The notes beneath the pieces were generated by a model. The model saw only the letters and a program-made list of their open reading frames with translations. It was not told the origin of the DNA and ran no database searches. Below are positions 48,672 through 58,178 of a stretch of 64,000 nt of DNA, one piece after another. Source of the DNA: JAFGOG01 sp034429215 (GTDB lineage: Bacteria > Chloroflexota > Anaerolineae > JAAYZQ01); assembly GCA_034429215.1 (NCBI GenBank), contig DAOUGI010000019.1:85572-149571 (forward strand). The letters are read 5' to 3'. How positions within the stretch are numbered: position 1 is the first letter of the stretch; the number at the start of each line of letters is the position of its first letter. A program made the translations under genes and the position numbers.

Positions 48672-51200
48672 TTACCCAGGCATCAGCTCCAGGCGATGGC
48701 GCACAGACTGCTCCACTTGAGAGCGGGCGAACGGCATCGGCTGGTAGCGGCCCTCCAGCCACAGGGGGATCAGATCGGCATAGTGGGAGCTGGCCACATG
48801 GCCCGACTGGCCGCCCGGGATGACAATGCGGCACTTTTCCCAATCGCTCACATCGGCGATAAAGCGCAGTGCGGCCACGACACTGGCCGGCGGAAACGGG
48901 AAGCGAGGCACACCCCGGGCGCGCAGCAGCGTGTCCTGATCACCGCCCACCGGGTACGGCCCCCGGTTAAAGATTAGATTGAGCGGCTTGACCGACCCCA
49001 CTGGGTGGGCAAAATGAACCTTGTTGAGCCGGCCCCACTGCCAGCGGGCCATGTCGGGGCCAAGCTCCTGTTGCAGCAGGGTTATCGCCTCGCGCAGCGC
49101 CTGGCCTACCAGCGATTGGCGCGAGCGCATCGATCCCCCGGCCGGATCGCGCAGCCAGGCGTCGTCGCCATCCCCGTCGAGCAGGTCGAGTAGCCGCACA
49201 AAGCTGCGGCCATGGTATGGGCTGACGTCACCTATCGACGTCAGGCCCAGACCGATATAGTGGCCTGCCAGGTCGCCCAGGTGGGGCTCAAAAACCAGGT
49301 GCAAAGCCCGCAGGCGGGACACCTGGTACAGGCTGGCGGCGACACTGTCCGGTTCCAGGCGGAAATTCCACCGCTTGAGAAGGTCCAGGGCGCGGCGGTC
49401 CGCCTCGCCGTCCGGCTCGACGGTCAGCAGGTGCCGGACAAAGCGCTCTGCCTGGGCGCTGTAGGTGTCCTGCTGGAAACGGGCGAAATCGTCGCCGCTT
49501 AAGGTCTGCTGTGAGGCCAACAGGTCGGCCACCCGGCGCGCGCGGCAGGGGTTTTCCAGATCGGCGCTCAGATAGTAGGGATAGGCGTCATCGACCACCA
49601 GGTTGTTGGCCGTAGCCAGCCAACCACCCTCTGGGTTGTAGGCCTGCGGCAGATCGTCCAGCGGCAGGTAGAACTGCCATTCGTTCTCACCCGTCCAGCC
49701 TGGGATCGGCGCCGGCCCCCCAACTGCAGATGAGCCGGGTGCAGGGTCCCCCTTTTCAGAGGCAGGGAACTGGCCGCCGGCGCGCACCGGCATCCAGCCC
49801 GCCTGCAGAAAACCAATGTTCCCGTCGACGTCGGCGTAGACAAAATTGTGGGCCGGGGTCGACCAGTCGGCCAGGGCAGCGCGGAACTCGTGCCAATTGC
49901 GGGCCAGGTCGTAGCCAAGCGCACTGCGCAGCAGGTTGCTGGGATCGAGGGCTACCCACCGCAGGGCGAGTGGGGTCGGCTCGCCGATCACATCGCTGAT
50001 GATCGGCCCGTGGCGGGTGATCACCACCTCCTGAATCACCGGTCTAGTCCGGCCCTTGACCCGGATCTCTTCGCTGATCACCTCGGCGTCGAGCCAGGCG
50101 CCCTGAAATTCGTATTGGTGCGGGTTGGCGGGGTTCAGCCGCTCAACGTATAGGTCCTGGGCATCCTGCCAGGCGGTAGTCATGCCCCATGCGCAGCGCT
50201 CGTTGTGGCCGACGACTATGCCGGGCAGGCCGGTCAACGACACGCCGGAAACATGATAGTCGCCGCCATCCAGGTGGACCTGGTACCAGATAGCCGGGAT
50301 CTGGAGCAGCATGTGCGTATCGTTGGCCAACAGCGGCAAGCCGCTGCCGGTCCGGCTGCCGGCGACGACCCACTGGTTGCTCCCGCCGCCCTTGGCGCCG
50401 GCTTGCAGCGGCCCAGGCGGCGGTTCTGTACGGCTCGGATCCATCGCTCTGGGCAGGATCAGGCCCTCCACCAGGCGCAGCACGTCACGCAGCGATTCAC
50501 TGCGCCAGCCGTTAGGTGGCGGCATGGCGCCCTCAAACAGACCCTGGCCCCGGACGATTGCCGGATTGTCGGCGGGAAAGAGCGGCTCCAGATCAGCAGC
50601 CCGATCGGCGCCCAGCCTGGCAGCCAACCGGGCGCGGATCAGCTCACTGTCCCAATTACAGCCCAGGTTCCAGGCCATGAGCTTGGCATAATACAGGCTG
50701 TCGACTGGCTGCCACGGCTCGGGGTCAAAGCGCAGCAGCTTGAATTCGACCGGCTTGCGGCGGTCGTAAGAAGCCAGATAGGCATTGACGCCTGCCGCGT
50801 ACGCATCCAGGGTGCCACGCGTGTCAGCATCGAGCGTCTCGAACTCGGCCTCGGCGGCGCGGTTCAGGCCAATGGTACGGAAAAAGCGATCCGCTTCCAG
50901 CGTGACCTCACCCAACACCTCCGACAGGCGGCCGCTCCCCGCCCGGCGCTGCAGCTCCATCTGCCACAGCCGGTCCTGGGCATGGACATAGCCCTGGGCG
51001 AAAAACAGATCGTGAGCCGAGCCGGCGTAGATGTGAGGCACACCCCACTCGTCGCGCAGGACCTCCACCTGCCCTTCCAGGCCGGCCATGTGGAGTGTGC
51101 CATCGACTCTGGGCAGTGGACGGCGGAAAAAGAGGATCAGTGCCGCGATCGCCACGGCGATCAAGGCGACAACGATAATTAGGATCACAGTGCCAAGCAT
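48672..51200 (-). CDS. Penicillin acylase family N-terminal-nucleophile hydrolase
   Basis: An 842-residue exported or membrane-bound Ntn amidohydrolase. An N-terminal hydrophobic helix (VILIIVVALIAVAIAALIL) anchors it. The alpha region (residues about 40-250) has DEWGVPHIYAGS and FAQGYVHAQDRLWQMEL. The autoprocessing site is GGG-SNQWVV with Ser274 as the new beta-chain nucleophile. The beta region contains NDTHMLLQIP and GLPGIVVGHNERCAWGMT. Members cleave penicillins, acyl-homoserine lactones or other N-acyl compounds; the substrate cannot be chosen from sequence. Ribosome site GGGAGGTGG. Confidence 0.92.
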   Translation of the reverse strand: MLGTVILIIVVALIAVAIAALILFFRRPLPRVDGTLHMAGLEGQVEVLRDEWGVPHIYAGSAHDLFFAQGYVHAQDRLWQMELQRRAGSGRLSEVLGEVTLEADRFFRTIGLNRAAEAEFETLDADTRGTLDAYAAGVNAYLASYDRRKPVEFKLLRFDPEPWQPVDSLYYAKLMAWNLGCNWDSELIRARLAARLGADRAADLEPLFPADNPAIVRGQGLFEGAMPPPNGWRSESLRDVLRLVEGLILPRAMDPSRTEPPPGPLQAGAKGGGSNQWVVAGSRTGSGLPLLANDTHMLLQIPAIWYQVHLDGGDYHVSGVSLTGLPGIVVGHNERCAWGMTTAWQDAQDLYVERLNPANPHQYEFQGAWLDAEVISEEIRVKGRTRPVIQEVVITRHGPIISDVIGEPTPLALRWVALDPSNLLRSALGYDLARNWHEFRAALADWSTPAHNFVYADVDGNIGFLQAGWMPVRAGGQFPASEKGDPAPGSSAVGGPAPIPGWTGENEWQFYLPLDDLPQAYNPEGGWLATANNLVVDDAYPYYLSADLENPCRARRVADLLASQQTLSGDDFARFQQDTYSAQAERFVRHLLTVEPDGEADRRALDLLKRWNFRLEPDSVAASLYQVSRLRALHLVFEPHLGDLAGHYIGLGLTSIGDVSPYHGRSFVRLLDLLDGDGDDAWLRDPAGGSMRSRQSLVGQALREAITLLQQELGPDMARWQWGRLNKVHFAHPVGSVKPLNLIFNRGPYPVGGDQDTLLRARGVPRFPFPPASVVAALRFIADVSDWEKCRIVIPGGQSGHVASSHYADLIPLWLEGRYQPMPFARSQVEQSVRHRLELMPG

Positions 51201-51213
51201 TCCACCTCCCCAA

Positions 51214-51246
51214 ACAGTAGGGCCGACCCCGCGGACTTCGCCCTAC
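51214..51246 (-). repeat. Stop-codon-containing hairpin repeat (GTAGGGC family)
   Basis: On the minus strand GTAGGGC and GCCCTAC form a 7-bp stem around about 17 nt. The TAG stop codon of the GH127 gene (51245-51243) is part of the left arm, the same arrangement as the plus-strand copies at 9693 and 18989. Confidence 0.65.
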
Positions 51247-53162
51247 ACAGGTTCTGTGCGCAGCCACACCTGCATCGGGCCGGGCTGGCGGTTAGCCCAA
51301 GCATAGTAGGGAATTGCTGTCAGATCAACGCGATGCGGCCTGGCCGGACTATGCCCTTCCGGCCGAGCCGTGCGGTACAGGCAGCCATCCCAATCGTCGC
51401 CCGGCGGGATCACGTCCGCCGGGCCGCGCAGAGCTACTACACCCCCCAGCAGGTCGGCCTGAAAAGCCGCAGAAAGCTCCCCGCCTGCCGGCAAAACCAG
51501 GCTGCGCGGGTCCAGGCCGGGGTTGTCGGCTCCCTCGACACAGTACAGCAGCGGCCCACGCAGCAGGGCCACCTGGCCAACATTGTCCGCAACATAAGGG
51601 TGGCACTCGACGCGCCGGACTGGCATTGGCAGACTGAGGCGGATTTGGTCGCCTGGCCGCCAGGTGCGGTGGATCTCAGCGTAAGAGCCGGCGACAAGCG
51701 CTCCGGGGAATGGTTGCCCATTGACCTCCAAGGCAGCGCCCACCTCGCACCAGGCCGGGATGCGCACAAACAGGCTGAACAGGCCTTCGGCCTCCACCTC
51801 CACGACGACCTCCCCGTCCCACGGGTAGCGGGTGTGCTGGCTCAAGATGACGGTCGGGCCGCCGGCTATCTGAAGCCGGGCAGTGCCCTCAGCATAGAGG
51901 TGCAGCCACACCCCCTCAGCCGATAGGCTGCAGAACAAGCTGGGCAGGTAGCCCAGCAGGCGGGCGACGTTGGGCGGGCAGCAGGCGCAGTCGAACCACG
52001 GCTGGCGGCGGCCGTAGGTTGGGCCATAGTCGGCCAGCGGATTTACATAGAAATAGGCCAGCCCGTCGAGCGACAGGCCGGGCAGCACGGCGTTGTACAG
52101 CATCGTCTCCATCAGGTCGGCGTAGCGGGCATCTCCGTCCAGGGCCAGCATCCGCCAGCTCCACATCACACCGGCGATAGCCGCGCACGTCTCGGTATAG
52201 GCGCGGGCGTTGGGTAGCTCGTAATCGTCGCCGAACGCCTCGCCGTCGTGGCGCGCGCCCAGCCCGCCGCTGACATAGATCTGGCGGGCGGCCATGTTGC
52301 TCCACAGCCGGCTGAGCGCTCCACGCAGGACCTCTTCGCCGCTTTCGGCGCACAGGTCCACCGCGCCGGCGCACAGGTACAGCGCGCGCACCGCGTGGCC
52401 GGCCAGCCGGTCCATCTCCCGCAGCGGCTGGTGATCGACGTGATAGGCGTGGCCGCCGATCAGACCTCGACCGCGATTGTCGACAAAAAACTGAGCCAGC
52501 CGGCGGTACCTCGGCTCGCCGGCTGCGCGGGCCAGCTCGACGAGGGCCATCTCCACCTCGGGATGGCCGGGCGCCGTCGGGCGCTTGCCGGCCTCTGGCG
52601 GGCCAAACACAGTGTCGATATGATCGGCCAGGCGGCAGGCAACCTCGAGCAGGCGATTACTGCCGGTGGCGCGGTGATGGGCCACGGCGGCCTGCATCAG
52701 GTGTCCGGCGCAGTACAGCTCGTGCATGTCGCGGATGTTGCTCCAGCGCTCGGCAACGCGCTCGAACGTGAAATAGGTGTCGAGGTAGCCGTTGGGCTCC
52801 TGAGCAGCAGAGATCAGGTCGACGACCGTATCGGCCATCCCGGCCAGCTCCGGCGATTCCGGATCAGTAGCCAGGGCCCAGGCGGCGGCTTCCAGCCATT
52901 TATAGACGTCGCTGTCGTTAAAGAATCGCCCTTTGAACGGGATCGCTTTCTGGCCGGCGGCGCGGCGAAAATTGCCGAGGCGGCCTGTCTCTTCCAGGAA
53001 GCGATACTGACTTGGGATTGTCACGTCCCGGTTGATGCCAAGGCGTGGCGCCCAGAACGTATCGGTCAGGCTCACGGCAGCCAGGGGCGCCGGCTTTAAT
53101 CGTGCGTGCGGGCTTTTGGATGTGTCTACAACCACGGCGCTGGATCGGGTTGAATCAAGCAT
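51243..53162 (-). CDS. Glycoside hydrolase family 127 (DUF1680) enzyme
   Basis: A 639-residue protein of the GH127 family (beta-L-arabinofuranosidases and relatives). Family features are FWAPRLGINRDVTIPSQY near the start, YKWLEAAAWAL, the DSYELPN-like GDDYELPNARAYTETCA and the zinc/nucleophile cysteines in FDCACCPPNVARLLG. The C-terminal 200 residues are beta-sandwich. I start at ATG 53162, where similarity begins; the frame is open to 53303. No signal peptide is visible, so it is probably cytoplasmic. It suggests use of plant-derived arabinosides. Confidence 0.9.
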   Translation of the reverse strand: MLDSTRSSAVVVDTSKSPHARLKPAPLAAVSLTDTFWAPRLGINRDVTIPSQYRFLEETGRLGNFRRAAGQKAIPFKGRFFNDSDVYKWLEAAAWALATDPESPELAGMADTVVDLISAAQEPNGYLDTYFTFERVAERWSNIRDMHELYCAGHLMQAAVAHHRATGSNRLLEVACRLADHIDTVFGPPEAGKRPTAPGHPEVEMALVELARAAGEPRYRRLAQFFVDNRGRGLIGGHAYHVDHQPLREMDRLAGHAVRALYLCAGAVDLCAESGEEVLRGALSRLWSNMAARQIYVSGGLGARHDGEAFGDDYELPNARAYTETCAAIAGVMWSWRMLALDGDARYADLMETMLYNAVLPGLSLDGLAYFYVNPLADYGPTYGRRQPWFDCACCPPNVARLLGYLPSLFCSLSAEGVWLHLYAEGTARLQIAGGPTVILSQHTRYPWDGEVVVEVEAEGLFSLFVRIPAWCEVGAALEVNGQPFPGALVAGSYAEIHRTWRPGDQIRLSLPMPVRRVECHPYVADNVGQVALLRGPLLYCVEGADNPGLDPRSLVLPAGGELSAAFQADLLGGVVALRGPADVIPPGDDWDGCLYRTARPEGHSPARPHRVDLTAIPYYAWANRQPGPMQVWLRTEPV

Positions 53163-53296
53163 CAGTTCGGCTGCCTCCCCACAAAGATGAACGAACAGAC
53201 ACGATAGACAATGCGCCCTGATTCTACCACGCACCGTCCGCTTGTGCAAGTCCGGATTGCAGCAGCCGCGCCATACGCCTTTTGACCCTCTAAACT

Positions 53297-53325
53297 TCGA
53301 CAAATAGCCGACGATGTGCTATGAT
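53297..53325 (+). promoter_or_regulatory. Extended -10 promoter for gnd
   Basis: TCGACA at 53297-53302, 17-bp spacer, TATGAT at 53320-53325 with TG at 53317-53318. It is followed by a leader of about 73 nt to the gnd ATG. Confidence 0.75.
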
Positions 53326-53405
53326 TGCGGCGTTGGAAGAACAATTCAACGGGCTCCTCGTCGTGCCACAGGCCGGCGAGATGCCCTAGACAGTAAGGAG
53401 ACAAA

Positions 53406-54869
<1,464 letters not shown>

Positions 54870-54904
54870 CGCAGGGGAAAAACGAGAATACTACACCACA
54901 AACC

Positions 54905-55369
54905 TCAGCGGGCCTTTATCCCCCGCTTGAGCATATCCATGGCCTTGAGGATGCGATTCTGGCGCGTCTCCGGGCGTTTTGCTTCGGTTACCCAGTTCAC
55001 ATACTCTTTCTGATGGGTATAACTGAGCCCGTCAAACAACCTGCCCGCCTCCGGCTCTGCATCGAGAGCCTGCCGCAGGTCCTCCGGCACCTCTACCAGG
55101 CGGAGCTCCGTATCCTCTTCGACAACCACGTGGACCTGGTCGCCCGGTCCTTTCCCGATCTTGTCGCGGATCTCCTTCAGCACCCCCAGGATGTGGCACG
55201 GCTTGCCCATGCGCACGAGTGAGCCGCGGTAGGGAACGCCGTCTATGGTGGCCTTGACCTTGACCCGCTTCTTCCCGAACGTGGATTCGACGTCAAAGGG
55301 CACCGAAACAAACGTCCCTCCTCCGCCGGCATCTTCGATGACTGCCCAGAACTCGATGGGTTGGCTCAT
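54905..55369 (-). CDS. YdeI-like/DUF1905 protein
   Basis: A 154-residue soluble protein. Residues 1-90 match DUF1905 (FWAVIEDAGGGGTFVSVPFD, VKATIDGVPYRGSL, GKGPGDQVHVVVEEDTE) and the rest a YdeI/OmpD-associated tail (LFDGLSYTHQKEYVNWVTEAKRPETR) with a helical end. Such proteins have been linked to antimicrobial-peptide tolerance in enterics, but that does not define a function here. The start is ATG 55369 with GAAGGAAA upstream on the minus strand. Confidence 0.82.
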   Translation of the reverse strand: MSQPIEFWAVIEDAGGGGTFVSVPFDVESTFGKKRVKVKATIDGVPYRGSLVRMGKPCHILGVLKEIRDKIGKGPGDQVHVVVEEDTELRLVEVPEDLRQALDAEPEAGRLFDGLSYTHQKEYVNWVTEAKRPETRQNRILKAMDMLKRGIKAR

Positions 55370-55417
55370 AGTTTTTCCTTCGAAAGCGGTTGGCCGGCTT
55401 TCCACGCGGGGGTTATC

Positions 55418-56563
55418 TCACACCGCCATGGCCAGGTCCCGGCGATGCTTGGAAGCGGCGTCGCCGTACAGGATAGCGCTGTAGCCGGTCAGGTCGGCCA
55501 CCCGGCCCAGCTCCCACACAGCGTGCCTGCGGGCCTCCAGGAAGGCCAGCCCGACGTTCTCCCGCAGGAACAGGGCCTGGTAAAAGGTCTTGGCCAGGAT
55601 GCCGGCGCCGGCGTCGGTGACCGGCCAAAAGTAACCGGCATAGCCAGACACCCCAGCGGCCAAAAAGGCTGCTGCCAGGCCGTTGCTGTGGCTCTCGCCC
55701 GACACCAGTCGCTGTCCCCCCACCCCGCGCCCCGATTCACAGGCGCTGTTGAACACAAAATAGGGCGGCTTTTTCCACGGTAATTTCAACACGTCGTCGG
55801 CCGTCAGGTCTCCGTCGGCAAAGCGCAAAGCGCTGCTGCCCGGTGCATCGGGGTCGAGAAAAGCATGGCCGGCAAAGTGAATGACGTCATACTCCACATC
55901 GGCCAGCATCGTCGCGAAACGCTCACGGGTGGCCTCCTCTCCGGCCAGCACGCTCACCTCCACACGAAAACTGCCATAGTCCCCTGCAATGCTGCCCAGG
56001 GCGTCCATCCCGGCCTCGGTGGCGGCCAGGTCCAGCGTCGGATTGGCCACCGCCAGGATGCGCACATTGTCATCCTCCGCTTTTGGATCGCGGCCGGGCC
56101 GCAGGATCGTGCGCGTGGTTACCAGCCGGCCAAAGGGCGTCCCTTGGGAAATCGGGCCCGACGGGGTGGCGATCAGCTCCCATGGCAGGTTGAGGATCGT
56201 CTCGTCCACATCGAGGAGGACGGCCGTGGGCGTGATCGCCTGTAGGATCTTGTTCCCCTCTGATCCGATAAAAGTCTCGTACAGGCGCGCGCCCAGCCGC
56301 GAGACCAATTTCTCAGCCTTCTTGGGGGTCAAAGCCAGGTTCAGGCTCCACAGGTGCAGGTCGTGCGTCGCCTCGACCAGGAACTTTTCGGTTGCCGGTT
56401 TGACCGTGACATTCTGCTGCCAGGTTACGCCCGTGCCCTCTTCGTGGATGGCAACCAGGAACTCGAGCGCCTCGCCCGGCTGCGGCAACCCCTTTCGATA
56501 GCGTGCCACAGAGATGTGGATCACCCTGGGCAGCTCCTCCTTGCGATAAGCTCCAAACATCAT
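55418..56563 (-). CDS. CHAT-domain protease
   Basis: A 381-residue protein. Residues about 115-375 are a CHAT (caspase-like) domain with the His/Cys dyad in VIHFAGHAFL (His233) and FNSACESGRG (Cys275). Further CHAT features are LNLPWELI before the catalytic half and VSGYAGYFWPVTDAGA after it. Residues 1-110 are an all-beta-looking region (VIHISVARY, ALEFLVAIHEEG, FLVEATHDLHLWSLNL) that I cannot assign; no TPR repeats are present, unlike many CHAT proteins. It is the second gene on the transcript that begins with the metacaspase. A cleavage cascade is an attractive inference. Confidence 0.88.
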   Translation of the reverse strand: MMFGAYRKEELPRVIHISVARYRKGLPQPGEALEFLVAIHEEGTGVTWQQNVTVKPATEKFLVEATHDLHLWSLNLALTPKKAEKLVSRLGARLYETFIGSEGNKILQAITPTAVLLDVDETILNLPWELIATPSGPISQGTPFGRLVTTRTILRPGRDPKAEDDNVRILAVANPTLDLAATEAGMDALGSIAGDYGSFRVEVSVLAGEEATRERFATMLADVEYDVIHFAGHAFLDPDAPGSSALRFADGDLTADDVLKLPWKKPPYFVFNSACESGRGVGGQRLVSGESHSNGLAAAFLAAGVSGYAGYFWPVTDAGAGILAKTFYQALFLRENVGLAFLEARRHAVWELGRVADLTGYSAILYGDAASKHRRDLAMAV

Positions 56564-56584
56564 CTTGGGCTCCTGTCTCTCTTA

Positions 56585-56616
56585 TTCTTGGAGCCGGTTT
56601 TCACCGGCTCCAAGAA
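56585..56616 (-). repeat. 14-bp perfect hairpin between metacaspase and CHAT genes
   Basis: TTCTTGGAGCCGGT (56585-56598) pairs exactly with ACCGGCTCCAAGAA (56603-56616); on the transcribed minus strand the loop is GAAA. Flanking bases resemble the AAACCGGGTTTCTTG repeats. It could stabilise or partly terminate the message between the two genes. Confidence 0.8.
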
Positions 56617-56746
56617 ACCAAAACGATCTAGACTGGCGTCAAACATCACGCCCGCCATGATTCCTGCCAGGTCCCCAGATACCCACCTGCCCACCCGGCC
56701 TTGAACGCAGAGTCCAGCATAAGAGCGCCCACCATACCTGCACGAT

Positions 56747-57559
56747 CTAGGTAAACAGTGGCAGCTTCTTGTTTGCCGTGCGGCCTTCCAGCTGCGGATG
56801 CTGGGGATAGCCGGCCTTTTTGATCAGGGCTTTCAGCCGCTTGCTCAGATCCCGGTAGGTGATCTGGTAATTGGCCTCTTCGATGGCTTTGATGGCGCAA
56901 TAGGTCATTGCGCCGTGATACACGCCGTCGATCAGCGCATCGTACGAGTATTCCTGGTCCGTGCAGCCGCTCAGCAGGACCTCTTTCATCTTGGATGCAG
57001 GATACTTGACCGTGGATTTGTTGAGCGCCGTCCATGGGTTGTCGAGCACAGGCTCGTTACGAACCTTCGGGCTCAGGAACCGCACCCGGCGCTGGTCGGG
57101 CGGCTTTTGCCCCGACGGCGTCTCAATGACCGCCCTTGTCACCGTGCCCGAGAAACACGAGTCAGAGATGACGGTCAGATGAACCCCCTTTGGCAGTCCG
57201 GAAAAGGTGACGCGCAGTTCGTCATCAGTGATCAAATGGTCGGCGCAATCGTACGGGCACAACGCTTCGTCGTACTGCTCTTCATCACCGTCCTCGTCGG
57301 CCACGTACGTGCCGTGCGACGAGTTGGTAAAGACCAGCACATCGCCTGCCACAGCCCCTGCCAACAGTTCGGTCAAGCCTACCAATACGTTCGCTTTGGT
57401 GGCTTCAGAATCGAGCAGTAGTTTGACGTCGGACGGGGCGAAATCATAGTGGTCGATCAGCAGCTTCGCCCAAGCTTTGGCATCGTTGACGCAGCCGTTG
57501 AGATCGTTGCCTGCGTACGGATAGTCGTTGATGCCAACACAGAGAGCCTTTTTCGCCAT
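56747..57559 (-). CDS. Metacaspase/caspase-family protease (peptidase C14)
   Basis: A 270-residue caspase-fold protein that starts at the fold itself (KKALCVGINDYPYAGNDLNG), with no pro-domain. The dyad is His82 in NSSHGTYVADEDGDE and Cys135 in ISDSCFSG. ECDEALCPYDCADHLITDDEL-like sequence between them matches orthocaspase/metacaspase proteins, which cut after Arg or Lys. Its ribosome site AGGAGGT is strong. It shares a transcript with the CHAT gene 184 nt downstream. Such pairs occur in cell-death or defence loci, but no effector or phage-sensor gene is beside it. Confidence 0.9.
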   Translation of the reverse strand: MAKKALCVGINDYPYAGNDLNGCVNDAKAWAKLLIDHYDFAPSDVKLLLDSEATKANVLVGLTELLAGAVAGDVLVFTNSSHGTYVADEDGDEEQYDEALCPYDCADHLITDDELRVTFSGLPKGVHLTVISDSCFSGTVTRAVIETPSGQKPPDQRRVRFLSPKVRNEPVLDNPWTALNKSTVKYPASKMKEVLLSGCTDQEYSYDALIDGVYHGAMTYCAIKAIEEANYQITYRDLSKRLKALIKKAGYPQHPQLEGRTANKKLPLFT

Positions 57560-57739
57560 GTTCTACCTCCTGTTTGATGGTTGTGTGCACGTGGTTTGCC
57601 GTTCCGGCAACGTACGGCACAAGGTGGATCGAAACATTGGGCTTCTCGACAGCGCCATCCTTTGGCCGGTCCTCCGCTGCCGGTGCTCTGGGCCTCTTAC
57701 ACTGGACTCTGCGTTTAAGAGAGCCGGACCAGACTATCA

Positions 57740-57768
57740 CACTATATCACAAAACCGGTCAAAAGTCA
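57740..57768 (-). promoter_or_regulatory. Extended -10 promoter for the metacaspase-CHAT operon
   Basis: On the minus strand TTGACT (57768-57763) and TATAGT (57745-57740) are 17 bp apart, with TG just before the -10 (TGA-TATAGT). A second TTGACC lies 1 nt downstream of the first -35. Transcription should begin near 57733. Confidence 0.75.
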
Positions 57769-57897
57769 ATAAATGTGGCATATTTTCCGCTTCGTCGGCA
57801 AAGAGTGCAACCCACCTTGCCGCCACAGACCACGCAGGAAAGCTATATCCGCTGGCGGACCCGAATACGATACGGGTAACCCACCGTGGGCAGATCT

Positions 57898-57925
57898 TTG
57901 AGATAAGCGCTATATGTGGTATGAT
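57898..57925 (+). promoter_or_regulatory. Extended -10 promoter for the 74-residue gene and photolyase
   Basis: TTGAGA at 57898-57903, 16-bp spacer, TATGAT at 57920-57925 with TGTGG before it. It starts about 20 nt ahead of the ATG at 57952. Confidence 0.7.
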
Positions 57926-57951
57926 TCCGGCAAAGAGAGAGGTACAAAACA

Positions 57952-58176
57952 ATGGGAAAGGACAGCCTGCCGCCCGTGGGGTTGGCCGATCCGGAGCGCA
58001 TCGCAGCCAACCGTTGCGGCCGGAAGGTCGGCCTGCTCAAGCTGGGCCGCATGCGGTCGTTGATGGTCATCGACGAGGCGGGTGAGGCCCGCTTCCGGCG
58101 CCATGCCGGGGCCACGTTCGACATTCCGCCCAACCGCCAGGTCCTGGCCGCGCCGGATGGCACCAACAAGGCATAG
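57952..58176 (+). CDS. Small conserved-looking protein upstream of photolyase
   Basis: A 74-residue basic protein with no recognised domain. It has GRMRSLMVIDEAGEARFRR in the middle, probably a beta hairpin, and ends PPNRQVLAAPDGTNKA. It has its own promoter and GAGAGAGG as ribosome site, and it ends 2 nt before the photolyase ATG, so the two are co-translated. Codon use matches its neighbours. I do not recognise the family. Confidence 0.65.
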   Translation: MGKDSLPPVGLADPERIAANRCGRKVGLLKLGRMRSLMVIDEAGEARFRRHAGATFDIPPNRQVLAAPDGTNKA

Positions 58177-58178
58177 CC

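Larger units (their letters stand above)
57560..57951. other. Divergent intergenic region with two promoters
   Basis: About 390 nt between the divergent metacaspase and 74-residue protein genes. It holds the two promoters listed separately, about 130 bp apart, and a leader of about 170 nt ahead of the metacaspase. I see no gene in it. Confidence 0.7.
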
